From the NCBI RefSeq assembly GCF_004011695.2, contig NC_082407.1, positions 992,001 to 1,056,000 of the forward strand: a stretch of DNA of 64,000 bases, written 5' to 3'. The translations under genes and the position numbers were made by a program. Origin of the DNA: Ascochyta rabiei. Lineage: Eukaryota > Ascomycota > Dothideomycetes > Pleosporales > Didymellaceae. Shown piece by piece: positions 44,516-56,736 of this stretch. Position 1 is the stretch's first letter; each line of letters begins with the position of its first letter. The notes below the pieces were generated by a model, which saw nothing but the letters and a program-made list of their open reading frames with translations, was not told where the DNA came from and made no database searches.

Positions 44516-46036
44516 CTCAAACTACCCCACTCCTTCCTCTGGAGCCCCTTCAGACTCCTCAGCGAAACCATAACCCTCTTCGCGAAGAACGTGCACTACC
44601 GGGTCCCCATAACAACCATCAGTCAGGAGTACAACATGCCGGGACTTTGGTAAATGGACCTATGGCCGTCGGTCCCAGCCAAGTGATTGTAACAGATCCC
44701 GACGTCGCGCTCTACATGACCGTTACACGGAACCACGAGAAGCATATTGCCGAATCGTTGGCGATCGGCCCCATGATAGGGAAGGGCAAAATCGTCACCG
44801 CTGAAGGGGCAAGGTGGAAAAATATGCACAACACGCTTGCGCCCGCGTTCGCCATAACGCACGTCACCAACATGAGGCCTATGATTGCCGAGAATGTAGT
44901 GGAGTTTCGCGCCATCATGAACAAGCTATCCGAAACAGCTGAGACTTCCCAGTTCGAGAAGTACGTGGAGCGTCTCATACTAGACATTGTCGGCACAGCG
45001 ACGTTCGGTCACTCGCTGGGCGCGCAAGCGATGGAAAACCCTGTGATGAGACACTGGGAGGATATGAGCCGGGCGAACATGCAAGAGTGTGAGAGTTGGT
45101 GGGCCGACTTGGTAAGAATATACCTGGCCAAGCAGAGACGGGAAGCGGCGATGGACAAGCTTAATACCATGTTGACCGAGCTCGTCAAGAAGCGCTTCGA
45201 GTACGTTCGGGAGAATGATGTCTGCATGGAACAGCGGAACGCCAGCATTATAATGGATCTGATCCTGCGGGAACATCTGCAAGAAACGCCCCAGAGAATT
45301 CACAAGCGCATAGACCCGGAATTCCTGGAAAATGTGTTGACTCAGGTACGAAAGCTTCTTGTAGGAGGCACAGGGACAACGTCAAATACGATCTGCTTTG
45401 CTTACATGCTTCTCTCAACCCATCCAGATATCATCCGAAAGCTGAGAGAAGAGCATGATCGAGTAAATTTTGCACCTAATATTGATGTCTCATACAACAT
45501 CCTGTGCTCTGAGCCACACAAGCTCAACAGCTTGGTCTACACCACTAACGTAATCAAGGAGACACTGCATCTTTGCCCAATAGGCAGCACAGCTCGTAAG
45601 GAGCAGAGTGAAGGCTATCTTTTATACGACGGCCGGCAATGGTCAACGAAAGGCTGCATGATATTGCCGATGCATCATACGATGCATATGGATCCAGATA
45701 TCTTCCCAAACCCGAAGGCATTCGATCCGGAGCGTTACGGCCGCGAGGACTTCGTACGGGCATGCTTGGCGACCGTTTGAGAGAGGGCCGCGAGCTTGTC
45801 TGGGACAGCCTCTGGCCATGGACGAGATGAAGGTCATATTGCTGCTGACGGTCAGGGACTTCGACTTCACATGCGTGGGTTTGAAGCCGAATAAGACGCC
45901 TCGTGTGCCATGGATAGACATGGATTTGATATTTGGGGATCGCCATTTTCAAAAGTTTGTTTTCGAGGCGAAGCCCAGAGATGGGGTGCCGATGAGTGTG
46001 AAGAAGTCAGACTGGCCTAGCTGCCATTCGCCTTAA
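44516..46036 (+). pseudogene. Cytochrome P450 pseudogene
   Basis: P450 sequence runs through three frames. Frame A starts after a likely intron acceptor at 44515 and reads LPHSFLW and NVHYRVPITTISQEYNMPG, then hits TAA at 44651-44653. At 44666-44667 one base is missing, shifting to the frame that holds GPSQVIVTDPDVALYMTVT, the I-helix LLVGGTGTTSN, and FDPERYG. A 4-bp insertion at 45765-45768 shifts again into the haem loop FERGPRACLG, whose Cys is intact; the frame then ends at 46036. The ExxR motif reads ETLH, so its Arg is also lost. The family is a fungal microsomal P450; the N-terminal anchor exon was not found. Several independent lesions make simple sequencing error unlikely. Confidence 0.88.
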
Positions 46037-46117
46037 GGTGAAGAAGGAGGTATAGACAAACTTCGTGGCCGTCAATAAATGATTTGAAAGCTTTACCGGC
46101 TCTGCATATCGCTCTTC

Positions 46118-48846
46118 TCAGCCGTCGTCATGATCGGGGCCGTTAAACTCAGTAAGGTCATCGCTCATAATGTGGAGTATCTGGGAGAAGGTTCTGCTCT
46201 TCCAGCGTCCCATACCCTCCATAAGGTCAGCGCAATGCAACAAGGTCTTGCGAGCTGCAGCATAACCTCCTTCCAAAGTAACATTGGCCATGCTGAGAGA
46301 ACCTCCGCCCTCGATGAATCGGGCGGCTGCTGATTCTGTGCCGCTCACACAAGACGGTTGGCTGGAGTTGGCCAGACCAAGCCCACCAATAGCTGTCCAT
46401 TCTACTGGGTTTGATAGCTCGTAACTGGTGTTGATAGTAGGGTCGGTATTGGCGGAAGGCTCGACGGTGAAGATGTAAAGCCCGAGAACAAGTGCAGCCT
46501 GGAACAGCGCAACTATGCTATGCGGATGGACGATCTCAGAAACCTTTCGGTCTGATAGCAGCTTGTAGATGTGCGCTGCGTGGAGGATAGAGCGCCGTGC
46601 TGTTGAGGAATGTGACCATGTTGATATCTGGTCCAGAGCGGTAGCTGCGGGTCCAGCACCAGCTCGCCCTGCCGCAAGTTCGAAGTGTTGCATATTGGCG
46701 CCTAGTTTCATGCACAATTTGTGCCACAGCACAATCGAGTTCAGATCAGTAATAGACCTGAAGCTTACCATGAGCGGTACTATGCCACGGCTGCGCTCGT
46801 CTTCCACAAAAAGGCGCCATGGCTCGAGATGCTGGTGATTGGTCTTGACAGCTAGCCTGTCACTGGCCTCGCACATCCGCAGCGAGATCAAAGTGAGCTG
46901 GTTACACGCTAGATTTAGAGCTTTTGGGTTTGGTGATGGAGCCAGATCTGGAAATGGCGTGATGGCATGAGCGTGTGCCGAGATGCCGCTTTCCACTAGT
47001 TGACACCATGTCATCAATGACTCTGCCTGATACAGGCTTTGGTTTGTCACAGGATATACCTGCACGAGTTCCGGACGGATGATCGGCGAGCTTGACAGAT
47101 GTCCTGCCCACCAGCAGTCCGCCTGTATCAAACCGTAGGTGATTCTTTTAACACACTCGACATTGATCCAGGCCCTCCATTTTCCTTCTGCATCTTCCAA
47201 TGAGCTCAGCAATATATCTACATTCGCACCATCGTTCACTGAGAAGAGACCTTGGTTCTGAGACACTGTCAGCAGCTCGATGTACAACTCTTCCGCCTGA
47301 GCGATACGGTTTTTTCTTCCTGTGATTGAAGCGAGGTTGAGGGCTAAGAGGCCTGTAGCGATGGTACGCATATGTTGTTGCGGTGGGTCCTCGCTCGAGC
47401 GCAAAGAGCGCAGATCGGAAAGCACGACTTGTAGTAAACTAGGAAAGCTCTGTGTGACAAACCTTACTGCCCCTGCCGTGCCAAGGATGCTCAATCCAAT
47501 AAGACACATCGATAGCAGGAGCGGTCGTGAAGCTTGTTTAGTGGAAAAAGTCGGTACATGAATGACTGGAAGTGTCGGGTGAAAATAGTTCTGGTACATT
47601 TCCAAAGCAATGTCCAGTATCTCAGTCGGCGGAAACTGCAAGCTACTGGGATTCGCCCCGGTTGTGGCTACGCTGTTGGCACCGGCGTAGCTTCCCCGGT
47701 GATCTAGCCGTGGATTGTCGCTAAGTGGTGCCCGAGCCAATATGTCTTGAAGACAACTCCTGTCTGAGCTGTCAAGATTCCATCGCGAGGTGTTTCGTTC
47801 TTCTCGGATTGGAATTTGTTCAACCGGAGGTGCTGCTTCATCGCAAAAGATGTTTGGACATCCGCGCGATGCCACATCCTGCCACAAAATTGGCATTATA
47901 CGCGTTGTTCTTGAGATCTGTGCCGGCCAGCATTCTGCAACTCGCGCAAATCGTTCTTGCGGAATTTTCGATGCTATTGACATTGCGTCAGACGGGCTGC
48001 CTTGATCGTTGACGGCCTGCGCTGTACGATCGTCGTGCATCATGCCATCAAGCTCTAGACGATGAGATCCATTCGGTGTATCCATGTTGCTCTCTGGTGG
48101 GTACAACCAGGACCGCAACGAGTTTGATGGCGTTTGACTAAGTGCGGATTGATGGTTCTGCATCAGATCGAAGGCCCATGGATCAAAGGTGCCAACGTTG
48201 CCAGCAGGCGTGAAAGAGAGTGATTCCATAGAGGGATCGATCGGTGGATTCAGGTTGCTGTCATGGTGTGATGTCAACTGGTAGTTGTCGGGATGCATTG
48301 AGTTTGGCGATTGCCAAGACGTGTAGGCGGCGGGATCAAGATGTTGCGCTGCGTTGATAAGGGCTTCCATACGGTGTCCGCTATTTACATGCATGACTGA
48401 AGCACTCACGCCTTCCGGTAAAGGTACTTCTCCACCTTGCAAGGAAGGCGCAGGAGTGGGACCAGCCATGTGTCCTGCGAGGTGGAACTGCGAGTTATGA
48501 CTTGCGCCGTCCACGGCTGGAAAGCTGCCATGGCCTTGTTCCTCATTTTCTTTTCTGTGGTTTATGGCGACTTGGTTGTGGCCTTTGCAGTGCCGAAAGA
48601 GGACATCGCTGCGTTACTGCATTAGATGGTGAAGAGTAGAGCTCGTCAACAACATTACCTTCTCGAGAAGCTCTTCTTACACGTCGGGCATTCATAAGGG
48701 CGCTCTTTTGTATCTGCGATGCGAAATCAGCTGCCTAAATCGACGTAGGACCGGTTTAATCATAACATACGCGACCTTTCGTGTCTCCTTAGATGTTCGA
48801 GTTTGGTGAATGTGCGATCGCACATGCTGCATTGTTTCAGCGCCAT
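46118..48846 (-). CDS. C2H2 zinc-finger transcription factor with fungal-specific domain
   Basis: Exons 48846-48771, 48713-48659 and 48608-46118 encode 873 residues. The first finger is C6-C9-H22-H26 (CSMCDRTFTKLEHLRRHERS, with H26 supplied by the splice), and the second is C34-C37-H50-H54 (CPTCKKSFSRSDVLFRHCKG). Both have the classic C-x2-C-x12-H-x3-H spacing, and RSHTKERPYEC is the standard linker. From about residue 330 the protein is a fungal transcription-factor (MHR) domain (EILDIALEMYQNYFHPTLPV, IGLSILGTAGAVRF). It is probably a nuclear regulator of the neighbouring metabolic genes, by position only. The ATG starts directly before the first finger. Only 81 bp separate its stop from the P450 pseudogene. 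Confidence 0.9.
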
Positions 48847-49171
48847 AGCCCAGCTCTTTCTCGGCTCTGTGAGCGACTCGTTGATTGAATGGCATGAATG
48901 GCGCGTAGTGACACGGTTCGATTGAGTAAGACAGTGCAGAAACAAGGATGTTGTACGTGTTCTGCACGAAAGTCTACGGACTGAATCCGGTGCGGGGGAA
49001 GCCGCGTTCGATAAGGCTGACTAGGCCTGATTGGGGCGCGATGCGCTCATGCTTTTGTCGAACTTCAGTCTCGCACTTTTCACAAACATCGATCGCAATC
49101 CAAGTTACAGATCCACAGAGAAAGACCTGGGGTTTAAAAAGAGAATGTTCATGTAGTAGTGTATGTCAAGT
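48847..49171. other. Intergenic region, TF promoter and YOS9 3' side
   Basis: 325 bp upstream of the C2H2 gene and downstream of YOS9. Nothing was recognised. Confidence 0.4.
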
Positions 49172-50919
49172 CTATAATTCATCTTTGTACACTTCCTCGC
49201 TCCCCTCGTATACTTCTTCATCTTCCTCAGCCACAGGTCCAGCTGCCTCTTGCTTGCCAGGGCTCATTCTCTTTCCAGCGTTTTTCCCTTCTTTTCCTTC
49301 CCTTGCTGCCTTCCTGTCGTTCCCATCCTGTGCGCTTTCCTCTGTCTCCAGCATCTCTTCGTCTTGGTCTTCAGCCTCAATGATTCCTCTGAACTCTCTT
49401 CCCCTGGGGGTATCGACGAGGTCCAGCTTCCAACCTTTCTTCCCAGCTAGCTTCCTCAAGTTTCCTTTTAGCTTTTCAACATCTTTGGGATCAGGGATGT
49501 TCAGCCTCTTCATTTCCTCCTTAGACATTTGCGTGCCATCGCTGCTCGCAACTGTGCCAATGTATGTCTCCTTGCCACCGCCAACGACGACCGTCTTTTC
49601 GATTACTTTGCCCTTGCTGCCTACAAGAGCTTGCGCGCCGACTTCGATACCGCCAATGATAGGCCCGCGCTTCGTAGAACCTTCGAGGCCGTCGGCGATA
49701 TCTCGAAGAGGGTTTGTGTTCGCAGTGTCTTCAGACCCGGCAAGTGCTAGGAGACGCTCGGTTTCACGGATTTTAGCTTCGAGAGCTGCGGCGGTCCATT
49801 CGTCAGCGTCTGCTGCCGGTATAACGGCCTGGCAGGTGATGGGGTGGGCGAAATTCTTCTGCGGTGGTAGGAAGGCAACGTCGTGGCAGAGACGAGGCGT
49901 GTCTACAACCATGAGGTACGAGCAAATGCTAGTCTCTTTGATCATGGCGATTTTATCTGTAGACTGGGGGTTGCAATGGAACTATACCAATATCAGCGAC
50001 TGTCTTGAAGTAGGACATGCAAGCAACTCACCTGCACGTCAATCTTGCGCGGCTGCCCAGTAAGGTCGCACTCGGTGCCGTCTGAAAGACGCTGCACCAT
50101 GTACCGGCTTGAGCCCTTGGTCTCCAGGCGCGGGATCTCCAGCGCCTTCTCTTCTTCATCTGGCGCATTGCCCTCATCGTCATAGGCGTCCTTGCTGCCC
50201 TGCTCGCTACTCAGCGTCTTGCGCGCATGGTCCTTCTTGCGCTTATCTTCTTTGGAGAACCGACCAAGCACGAAGCTGTGGACGCTTGTGTCCTCAACAG
50301 GTGGGTAGATGGGCACACCGCGACCGGGAGGCAGCTGGTGGAACTGCTTGACCTCGTCTTTGTAGCAGAAGCTGTAGCTCCACCACCCACTCAAGTAGTA
50401 AATGCAGCTTCCACGCATGCCCTCCAGAAGCTCCCACCCACGGTCCGTTGCGCGCATCAACTCCTTCTCCTCCTCGGCCTTTGCTTCCTCGGCCGTCGTC
50501 GTGTCGTTCTGTTGCACATCGTCCAGTATCATAGGAATGCTGCACAGATACCGCTGGCCCTGCAGAACCACAGCCTCGTATGTGTGTGGCAGCGCATCGT
50601 CGGCGGCCGGACCACCTGCGAAAGGCTGCTCGTGCTTGGAGAGCTCCTGTGTCTGCTGCGACTTGGGCGTCGCTGTGCTGGAGCTGCCGAGTAGTGTGGG
50701 TGCCTCCTGGGCCAAAAGTCTTGTCGCATCGTCTTCCAGTATGAATGTGTCTGGCCATGCAACCTCGTACTGTTCGTTGTGAGCTCGTGCACTTGTGCCG
50801 GCCTGGGGCATATGCCGTCATACCTGTGGAAACGCAAGCAGATCATCGAAAACGCTGAAGGCATGCTGGTTAGCCAACGCAAGGCGCAAGACCGCCGGTA
50901 GCGCCCAGAAATTCCTCAT
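49172..50919 (-). CDS. YOS9: ER quality-control lectin YOS9/OS-9
   Basis: Exons 50919-50824, 50769-50032 and 49981-49172 give 547 residues; the introns are 54 and 50 bp. A signal peptide (MRNFWALPAVLRLALA) runs into the family start AFSVFDDLLAFPQ, with YEVAWPD after the splice. The mannose-6-phosphate-receptor-homology domain shows YYLSGWWSYSFCYKDEVKQF, then GTECDLTG, QFHCNP and ETSICSYLMVVDTPRLC. The C-terminal part is charged and ends in KDEL, an ER-retrieval signal. Yos9 reads trimmed N-glycans and delivers misfolded glycoproteins to the Hrd1 ubiquitin ligase. The final residues EEVYKDEL leave no doubt about luminal residence. The gene works in the same pathway as calnexin at 23.5-25.3 kb. 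Confidence 0.93.
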
Positions 50920-51347
50920 CACGACACTCCTTAGTCAAGATACGGACGCGTGGGGAACAGCTCGTGCTCAGCTGGGATGGAGACAGATGTCACTTCCGGG
51001 AGTTGACCGCACGCTAGCCTCAAATTGGTGGACGCTCTGCAGGTCAGGACATCAAACAACGTTTTATAATACGATCAACTCTGCCACGCGTCCGGATCTC
51101 TTTGAAAGATAGAGTCTTGGAGAACCTTGTGTGAAGTATCGAACGCTGCATTATGCGGTCATGAGATGATCTCATCTCGTCTTCAGATCTTAACGCCATT
51201 CATGCTGTATAGCAACAAGAAGATACACACACAACTATCAGACCGCCAACGCCCGCTAACAAGATCAGATGGATATCGCCTACAATAAGAAATGTGAGCT
51301 GCAAAGGTTGCTCATGCTATATTCTCCTCAGTATGGCTGCCTGTCGC
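50920..51347. other. Intergenic region
   Basis: 428 bp between the YOS9 promoter side and the kinase 3' end. No feature was recognised. Confidence 0.4.
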
Positions 51348-54300
51348 CTACTGCTTGAGAACCTGGAAGCTGTTGTTGGTTGGCCGTGGGTCTTTGCCGG
51401 ACCCCAAATGGAACTCGCAACGGAACTTAAGACATTCTGTCCCACGTGCATCCTGGTACACTTGAACAATGTCTCCAGTATGTAGGTGTCCAAAAAGTGC
51501 TCGGCCTTTTTCGTCTTTCTGCCGAAGGTGCTTGCCATTGACAGAGATGCCATGAGTTGCACAGGTCCAGATGCCCACGTTCAGCTTCTCTAGACTGGTC
51601 CAGTCTTTGTTTTTCTGAGACAGCTCCTGAACTGTTTCAGCACTGTCTCCACCAGAAGAATACCAGAAGATGATGAATGCTGTTTTTGGTATGCGTGTAT
51701 CGCGACTTTGATCGTACACAATCGTGTTGTTTGCGAGTCGGCCCCAAGACGTCTTGCTTTTGTCGATGTTGAGTATAAGGTTCGGTGCAAACGAATCTGC
51801 AGTGGCCACCAGTTTGCCTAACCGCCTGGGTGGTGGTCTGATATCGAGTTCGGCTGGTACAGAAGGCACCTCTGCCGAGGGCGATAGTGCCTCACCTGTT
51901 TGCGATGTACTTGCAACACTGCTGCTTACGTCGGAGCCCCTTGTTGTATCTTCGTAGGCAGAAGCGCCAGCTGTTGCTTCTTTTTGAGCCCCAACAAAGT
52001 CGAAACCGCTCACTCGTGAAGCGTACTCCAGATTGTGCGTGTTGGGGTCGAGAGGGTCGTAGTAATAAGACGCTGTCACAGGAAGACTAATCTGACGGTT
52101 TGATGTAGACGGCCGTGCTTTCGGTGTCGGCTCACTGATTTGGCTAGCAAACTTCGAGGACTGCTCAAGCGAGTTACGTTGGGGCACATCTGGCGTTCGA
52201 GGTGTGGCTGGCTCGTTCGGACTGTAGACCCCAGATCCAGGCGATACTGGAGAAGTCATGTTCAGCTCTCGCACCAAAGACTCGGTGCCTAGAAGGCTAG
52301 GCGAAGAGAAGCCTCCATCAAGATGGGGAGGGGCACTGAACGGAACCTCACGCTCTGCTCCACCTACAGTATGACTGAAGATAGGCATGCTGTCACGATA
52401 ATCCGATTCGATGTTATCGGGCTGGGACAATGCTTCTTGTGCGTGGTTGTGGAGAATGCCCGAACTTTGCAAGGCATAGTGCCCGATCTCACCGAAAAGA
52501 CGCGGTCGTCGTGGCGTAGGCATGACCTTAAAACTTTCTCCCTCGTCGATGACGTGTTCAGATTGGAAAGAGGCATCGACACTGGAGTCCTCGTCGTGGT
52601 CGCGCACCTGGTTCCGTGGGTATAGAGGGTCAGCACGTATACGCTTCGTTTGCCTGCTTTCACCAACAAGCTCGATCAAATCGTCGTCTATGTCGGCTTC
52701 GTTGTCAGACTCAGGTATTTCTTCTTCTTCGAGATCGCCTCCAATGCTTAGTTGTGACAGTTGCTGTTCAGCCTCCTCCTCCTCCTCCTCTTCTTCTTCT
52801 TCGACAATAGACTGGAGTACTGGATCTGGTGGTATTGCGATGCCTTCCTTTAGCCAGGGGTGGTTAAGACAAGCGCGAGCGTCGGGTCTTAGCGAAGGGT
52901 CCGTCTGAAGCATGTTCATGAGGATATCAATGCACTGAGGGGATACTCCAACTCGCTCAAGCGGCGTAGACTTGAGGGGAGTGGTTGTGATGTTGTTGTA
53001 CATTGCCTGACCTGTAGCATCGGCAATACCCTTGAAAGGCGGCTCGCCGCAGAGTGCGTACCATAGAACGCCGCCAAAAGACCAGATGTCTACAGATGAG
53101 CTGTATGAGTGATACTGCTTTGCCCCTCGTCGACGCTTGGTACCCTTGGATTCCCCATAGTCGGGAAACACCTCAGGAGCGCAGTACAACAAGGTACCAC
53201 AAAATGTTTTGAGGAAGGTCTCTTCGTGCTTGACAACCTTAGACAGACCAAAATCGGACAGCTTGACTTTCAACGGATCGACGTCGGCGATGAGGATATT
53301 GTCAGGCTTAATATCGCGATGTGTGATCTGAGAGCGGTGCAGGTAGGCAAGGGCGCTCAAGATCTGTTGGCCAATGACTCTTGTCAATGACTCGCTCATT
53401 GGGCCATTTTGGTTGAGATAGGCCTGAAGATCGCCATGCCGCACGTATTCCATGATGATGTATAGGTAGTCGCCCTGATCGTGATATTCCACAAACTCGA
53501 CGATGTTCGGATGCCGCAGGCCTTGCATGATTCTCATCTCGTTGTCGATCTTTTTATCGAGTTGGCCATTCTTCATGAAGCGGCGCTTCTCGAGCTCTTT
53601 CGCTGCAAGAAGCTTACCTTCCATCTTCGTAGCTAGCTGGTGGACGGTTGCAAAGGCTCCTTTGCCAAGTAAACCTGATACAGGTGAGTTCCTCGCTCAG
53701 AGCAAGATTATTTGGTCACGTACCAACAATGTTGTAATTCGTTCCACCGTCCCATTTCATTGCAGGGCCGCCATAGTGCTTTCCAATGCGCTGCACAGCT
53801 TCTTTGTATTAGCTCTCTGCAATAGCAAAACAGTCACGAGGCTCACCTTTGGTCTTGTCGTCGCCTTTAGCACAATCGGCTATGAAATTTCGTAGATTGT
53901 CCCGGAAGCGATCGATATGCGACACGCGAGATGGCACGCGAACGACGAACTTGATCATTTCGGCATCGTTGGAACTCTGAATGCAGATGATGGCTCCTGA
54001 GCCTACCATGCGGATCCTGCTGAAACGCTTGTCCTTGTTCTTTAGCAGCTGATCATCGACTATAGTGCCGTTGGTCGACAAGTCTTCTATCATTAACACG
54101 CCGTCTAGGTTGAGGTAGATGCGAAAGTGTTGGTTGCTGATGCGCTTGCCGGAATCTTGACCAAAGACGATATCAGCGCTGTTTGGATTCCGCCCAAAAA
54201 TGAAGCCTAGATCCTTAAAACGTAGAGTTCGCGCCGAAGACATACGCAGGGCCAGATCAGCACCCGCCCTTGAGCTCTGGCCTACCCTGTCTCCAGCACC

Positions 54301-54555
54301 GTTTATGATGATTGTCTCCTGCTCCTCGATGTCGGCAAGAGACGCGTTCATCGAGTCGGGATCGAGAGAGTTGCGGAAGAGCACATGCTGTGGACGAGAC
54401 TCGGCTGTGTTTTCGACAATCTTGATCGCAGTAGGTGTAGCAGGGTGGAGTATCACAAGCACATCAGCGATGTCGCAATCGTTGAGCCCTGAATTATTCC
54501 TTCCCACTCGGCGTGGGTCAAGCACCTGCTGTGTGGACGGCTGTGTCTGCGACAT
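51348..54555 (-). CDS. FHA-kinase-FHA checkpoint kinase, Rad53/CHK2 family
   Basis: Exons 54555-53847, 53798-53724 and 53674-51348 encode 1036 residues. The first FHA domain lies near 105-200 (GFIFGRNPNSAD, KRISNQHFRIYL, STNGT). The kinase domain is near 258-550: GLLGKGAFATV, Lys in LLAAKELEK, HRDIKPDNIL at about 380, DFGLSKV at about 402 and CGTLLYCAPE. An acidic run of 12 Glu with one Ala follows. A second FHA-like domain ends the protein (WGRLANNTIVY, then GISVNGKHLR). Two FHA domains around a kinase are the Rad53 layout, the effector of the DNA-damage checkpoint. Intron 1 needs an AAG acceptor (53799) after a GCTAATAC branch site; the standard CAG six bases on would break the frame. Confidence 0.9.
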
Positions 54556-55863
54556 GGCGCAAACGAAGGAACGGCGGTTGAGGCGCACCGAGATCGGTCA
54601 AGAAACGCGGGCGGCGGATGCGTAACTAGACAGATCGTTGCGTTCGAGGGCTGTAAGTCGGTGTAGGACTGCTCCAAGTGTAAAAACCCCGAGTGAGTGT
54701 CCGACCTGCGCAAGGGGGGCCTCGGGACGTGTGGTGACAGGTAGTGAAGGCTGCGGCAGACCTAATCTGTTTCTGTCCAGCCAAGGTCTATTGAGATTGC
54801 TGAGACCGATGTTCTTACGCTGTGTCTTCCAAGCCAATGGGACATAACACCACCACCAACAGCTGCAGCACCGTGTCAAGGTCTTGTCCTCGAGCTTCCT
54901 ATACAGCGCAATGGCTGGTGGCTTGCCGCGCCCGTCTCGATTCCACGGAGACCTGTGCCCAGCCAATGCTCTACAATTGTATGGCGTATCCTTCCTTGTG
55001 GCGTCTAGTCGTATGTCCTCACAGTTAGTACGATCGTATGAGATTCGTCTGGTTGCCGGTGAGGCAGCTGTGCGTTACAGTAACGTATGACCTTCAAGAA
55101 GTTGACCAAAGACGGAGAGTGGATGTAGCGCGGGCTCTATGTAGGCGAGTGTTTCAAGGCAGACGTTTGCCTTGTCTGAAGGAACGTGTGGGGGATTCGA
55201 CGCGGAGGGTTGCCGTGGGAACAAGAATGTCCCCGTACCTTCAATTGTCAGCAAGAGCGATTCCGGTGGGGTATTTCAGATAATAAAGCTGCAACTGCTG
55301 CAGGCGCTATGACGTACGGTGTGAAAGAGAGCAACAAGTACACCGCGGCAGCCGTAGGAAAGTGAAGGAGAGCAGCCCTCAGATGTTCGCGCGCGTGAGA
55401 CATTCACGGCTTGTCGACGCTGATTGGTCAGCTATTGTTGTGCAAGGCCCACGACAGGCAGCACCCATTGCCACGCCATCACGTTTCTGCACTGACTCGC
55501 GGCTTTCCAACGCGTCGCGTCAAATTATTTCACACGTCACTGACAGGCCCAAGGGCCAACATCTGGCATAGCTTGACCGAACTACAGCACAGCATGCGAG
55601 GAACCATTTTCAGTAATCTGTCTGCATAACTGCAAATAGGTATTAACTGACTTCCAAAAGTATGCATACGCAGCTTGCGATCACACTTGCTAACCAACAA
55701 AGGCCCGGACGCCATGCTTGTAAACATCTCTCTGATAAGGCGTGTGCCGGCCTCCATCCTTTCTCGAACTGAGTGGGGCCGTCGTCCATCAAGGCTAGAT
55801 TCCCTATGTGATGATCGTCCAGCGTTGTGCCGCGTGCGTATGCAGCATGGCTCGAGTGCATTG
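54556..55863. other. Intergenic region
   Basis: 1.3 kb upstream of the kinase and downstream of the DUF924 gene. Open frames are short, and none resembles a protein family. Confidence 0.45.
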
Positions 55864-56736
55864 TTACAGTTCATCCCTCTCCTGCGCAACACCAAATGTT
55901 GCCCCGCCATCAGACATGAACTTGATCTCCTCTTCAGTACTGTTCCGGCCCAGTGCGCCATTGCGATGTGGGTACCTTCCAAACCTATCTATAATCTCCC
56001 TGTGCTCCTTCTCCGCCTTGAATTGATTTTCCAACAGTGTTTTCGAACCTGCACAGTCCGGTTGTTTCTCCAGATCCCGCTGTAAATCCTCTAACAAGCC
56101 ATCTACCTGCTTATGCACTTCAACATCCTCCGAGTGACACATAATCATGTAGAACCACATCCTGTGCGCCGTGGAGTTACGCCACTGCGGATGCTGATCT
56201 GGTCGTGGTATAGGCGAATCTGGCGAGAAGAGGGTGCGTACGAAAGCTTGTGCGATCTTGTCATAATGGGAGTACACCTTGACAAGGCCTTCGTTTGTGC
56301 GGAAGACGTTGCGCGGCATTTGATCGAGAAGGATGGCTATGCTAAGTGCTGCGGAGGCTGCTTCTGCACCGTCGCCGTTTGTGTCCTTTTGCGCGATCTC
56401 TTTCAACTGGTCAAGGAATGGCTCTGCGGTCGGTGTGATGACTTTTGAAGGTCCAATTGCTTCGAGTGCTGATAAGAAGTTGTCGCTGCATTCTCTGTCG
56501 AGAGCGAGGCGCTCTTCTGGTGTACCCATGAACCACCTCTTCACAACATCCATGTTGACTTTCTCGCCACTGGGGTCCACGCCTCTGAGCCAGACTTCTT
56601 GAACCTTTTGGTAGAGCGCTGGAGCGAAAATGGTCCTGTCGAGGGTGAACGAAGATGACATAGCGCGTACTTGGATCGACGTGGTGCTAAGGGCAAAGCA
56701 ACGCATTGCTACGCGAAAAAGAGGACGTGTAAGCAT
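55864..56736 (-). CDS. DUF924-family protein
   Basis: A single exon encodes 290 residues. The DUF924 core runs from VQEVWLRGVDPSGEKVNMDV to the end: VKRWFMGTPEERLALDREC, SIAILLDQMPRNVFRTN, then WFYMIMCHSEDVEVHKQ and the family ending FGRYPHRNGALGRNSTEEE. The fold is helical (TPR-like) and widespread in bacteria and fungi, with no established biochemical role. The first 25 residues are basic with no acidic residue (MLTRPLFRVAMRCFALST), consistent with mitochondrial targeting; an internal Met at 26 (MSSSFTL) would drop this. I kept the first ATG. Confidence 0.88.
   Translation of the reverse strand: MLTRPLFRVAMRCFALSTTSIQVRAMSSSFTLDRTIFAPALYQKVQEVWLRGVDPSGEKVNMDVVKRWFMGTPEERLALDRECSDNFLSALEAIGPSKVITPTAEPFLDQLKEIAQKDTNGDGAEAASAALSIAILLDQMPRNVFRTNEGLVKVYSHYDKIAQAFVRTLFSPDSPIPRPDQHPQWRNSTAHRMWFYMIMCHSEDVEVHKQVDGLLEDLQRDLEKQPDCAGSKTLLENQFKAEKEHREIIDRFGRYPHRNGALGRNSTEEEIKFMSDGGATFGVAQERDEL

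Noticed and set aside
45765..45768. P450 frameshift explained by an intron
   Set aside because: The extra sequence is only 4 bp and no GT-AG pair nearby restores the haem-loop frame.
48948..50063. 371-codon Ser-rich plus-strand frame
   Set aside because: It is antisense to YOS9 and its composition mirrors the charged YOS9 tail.
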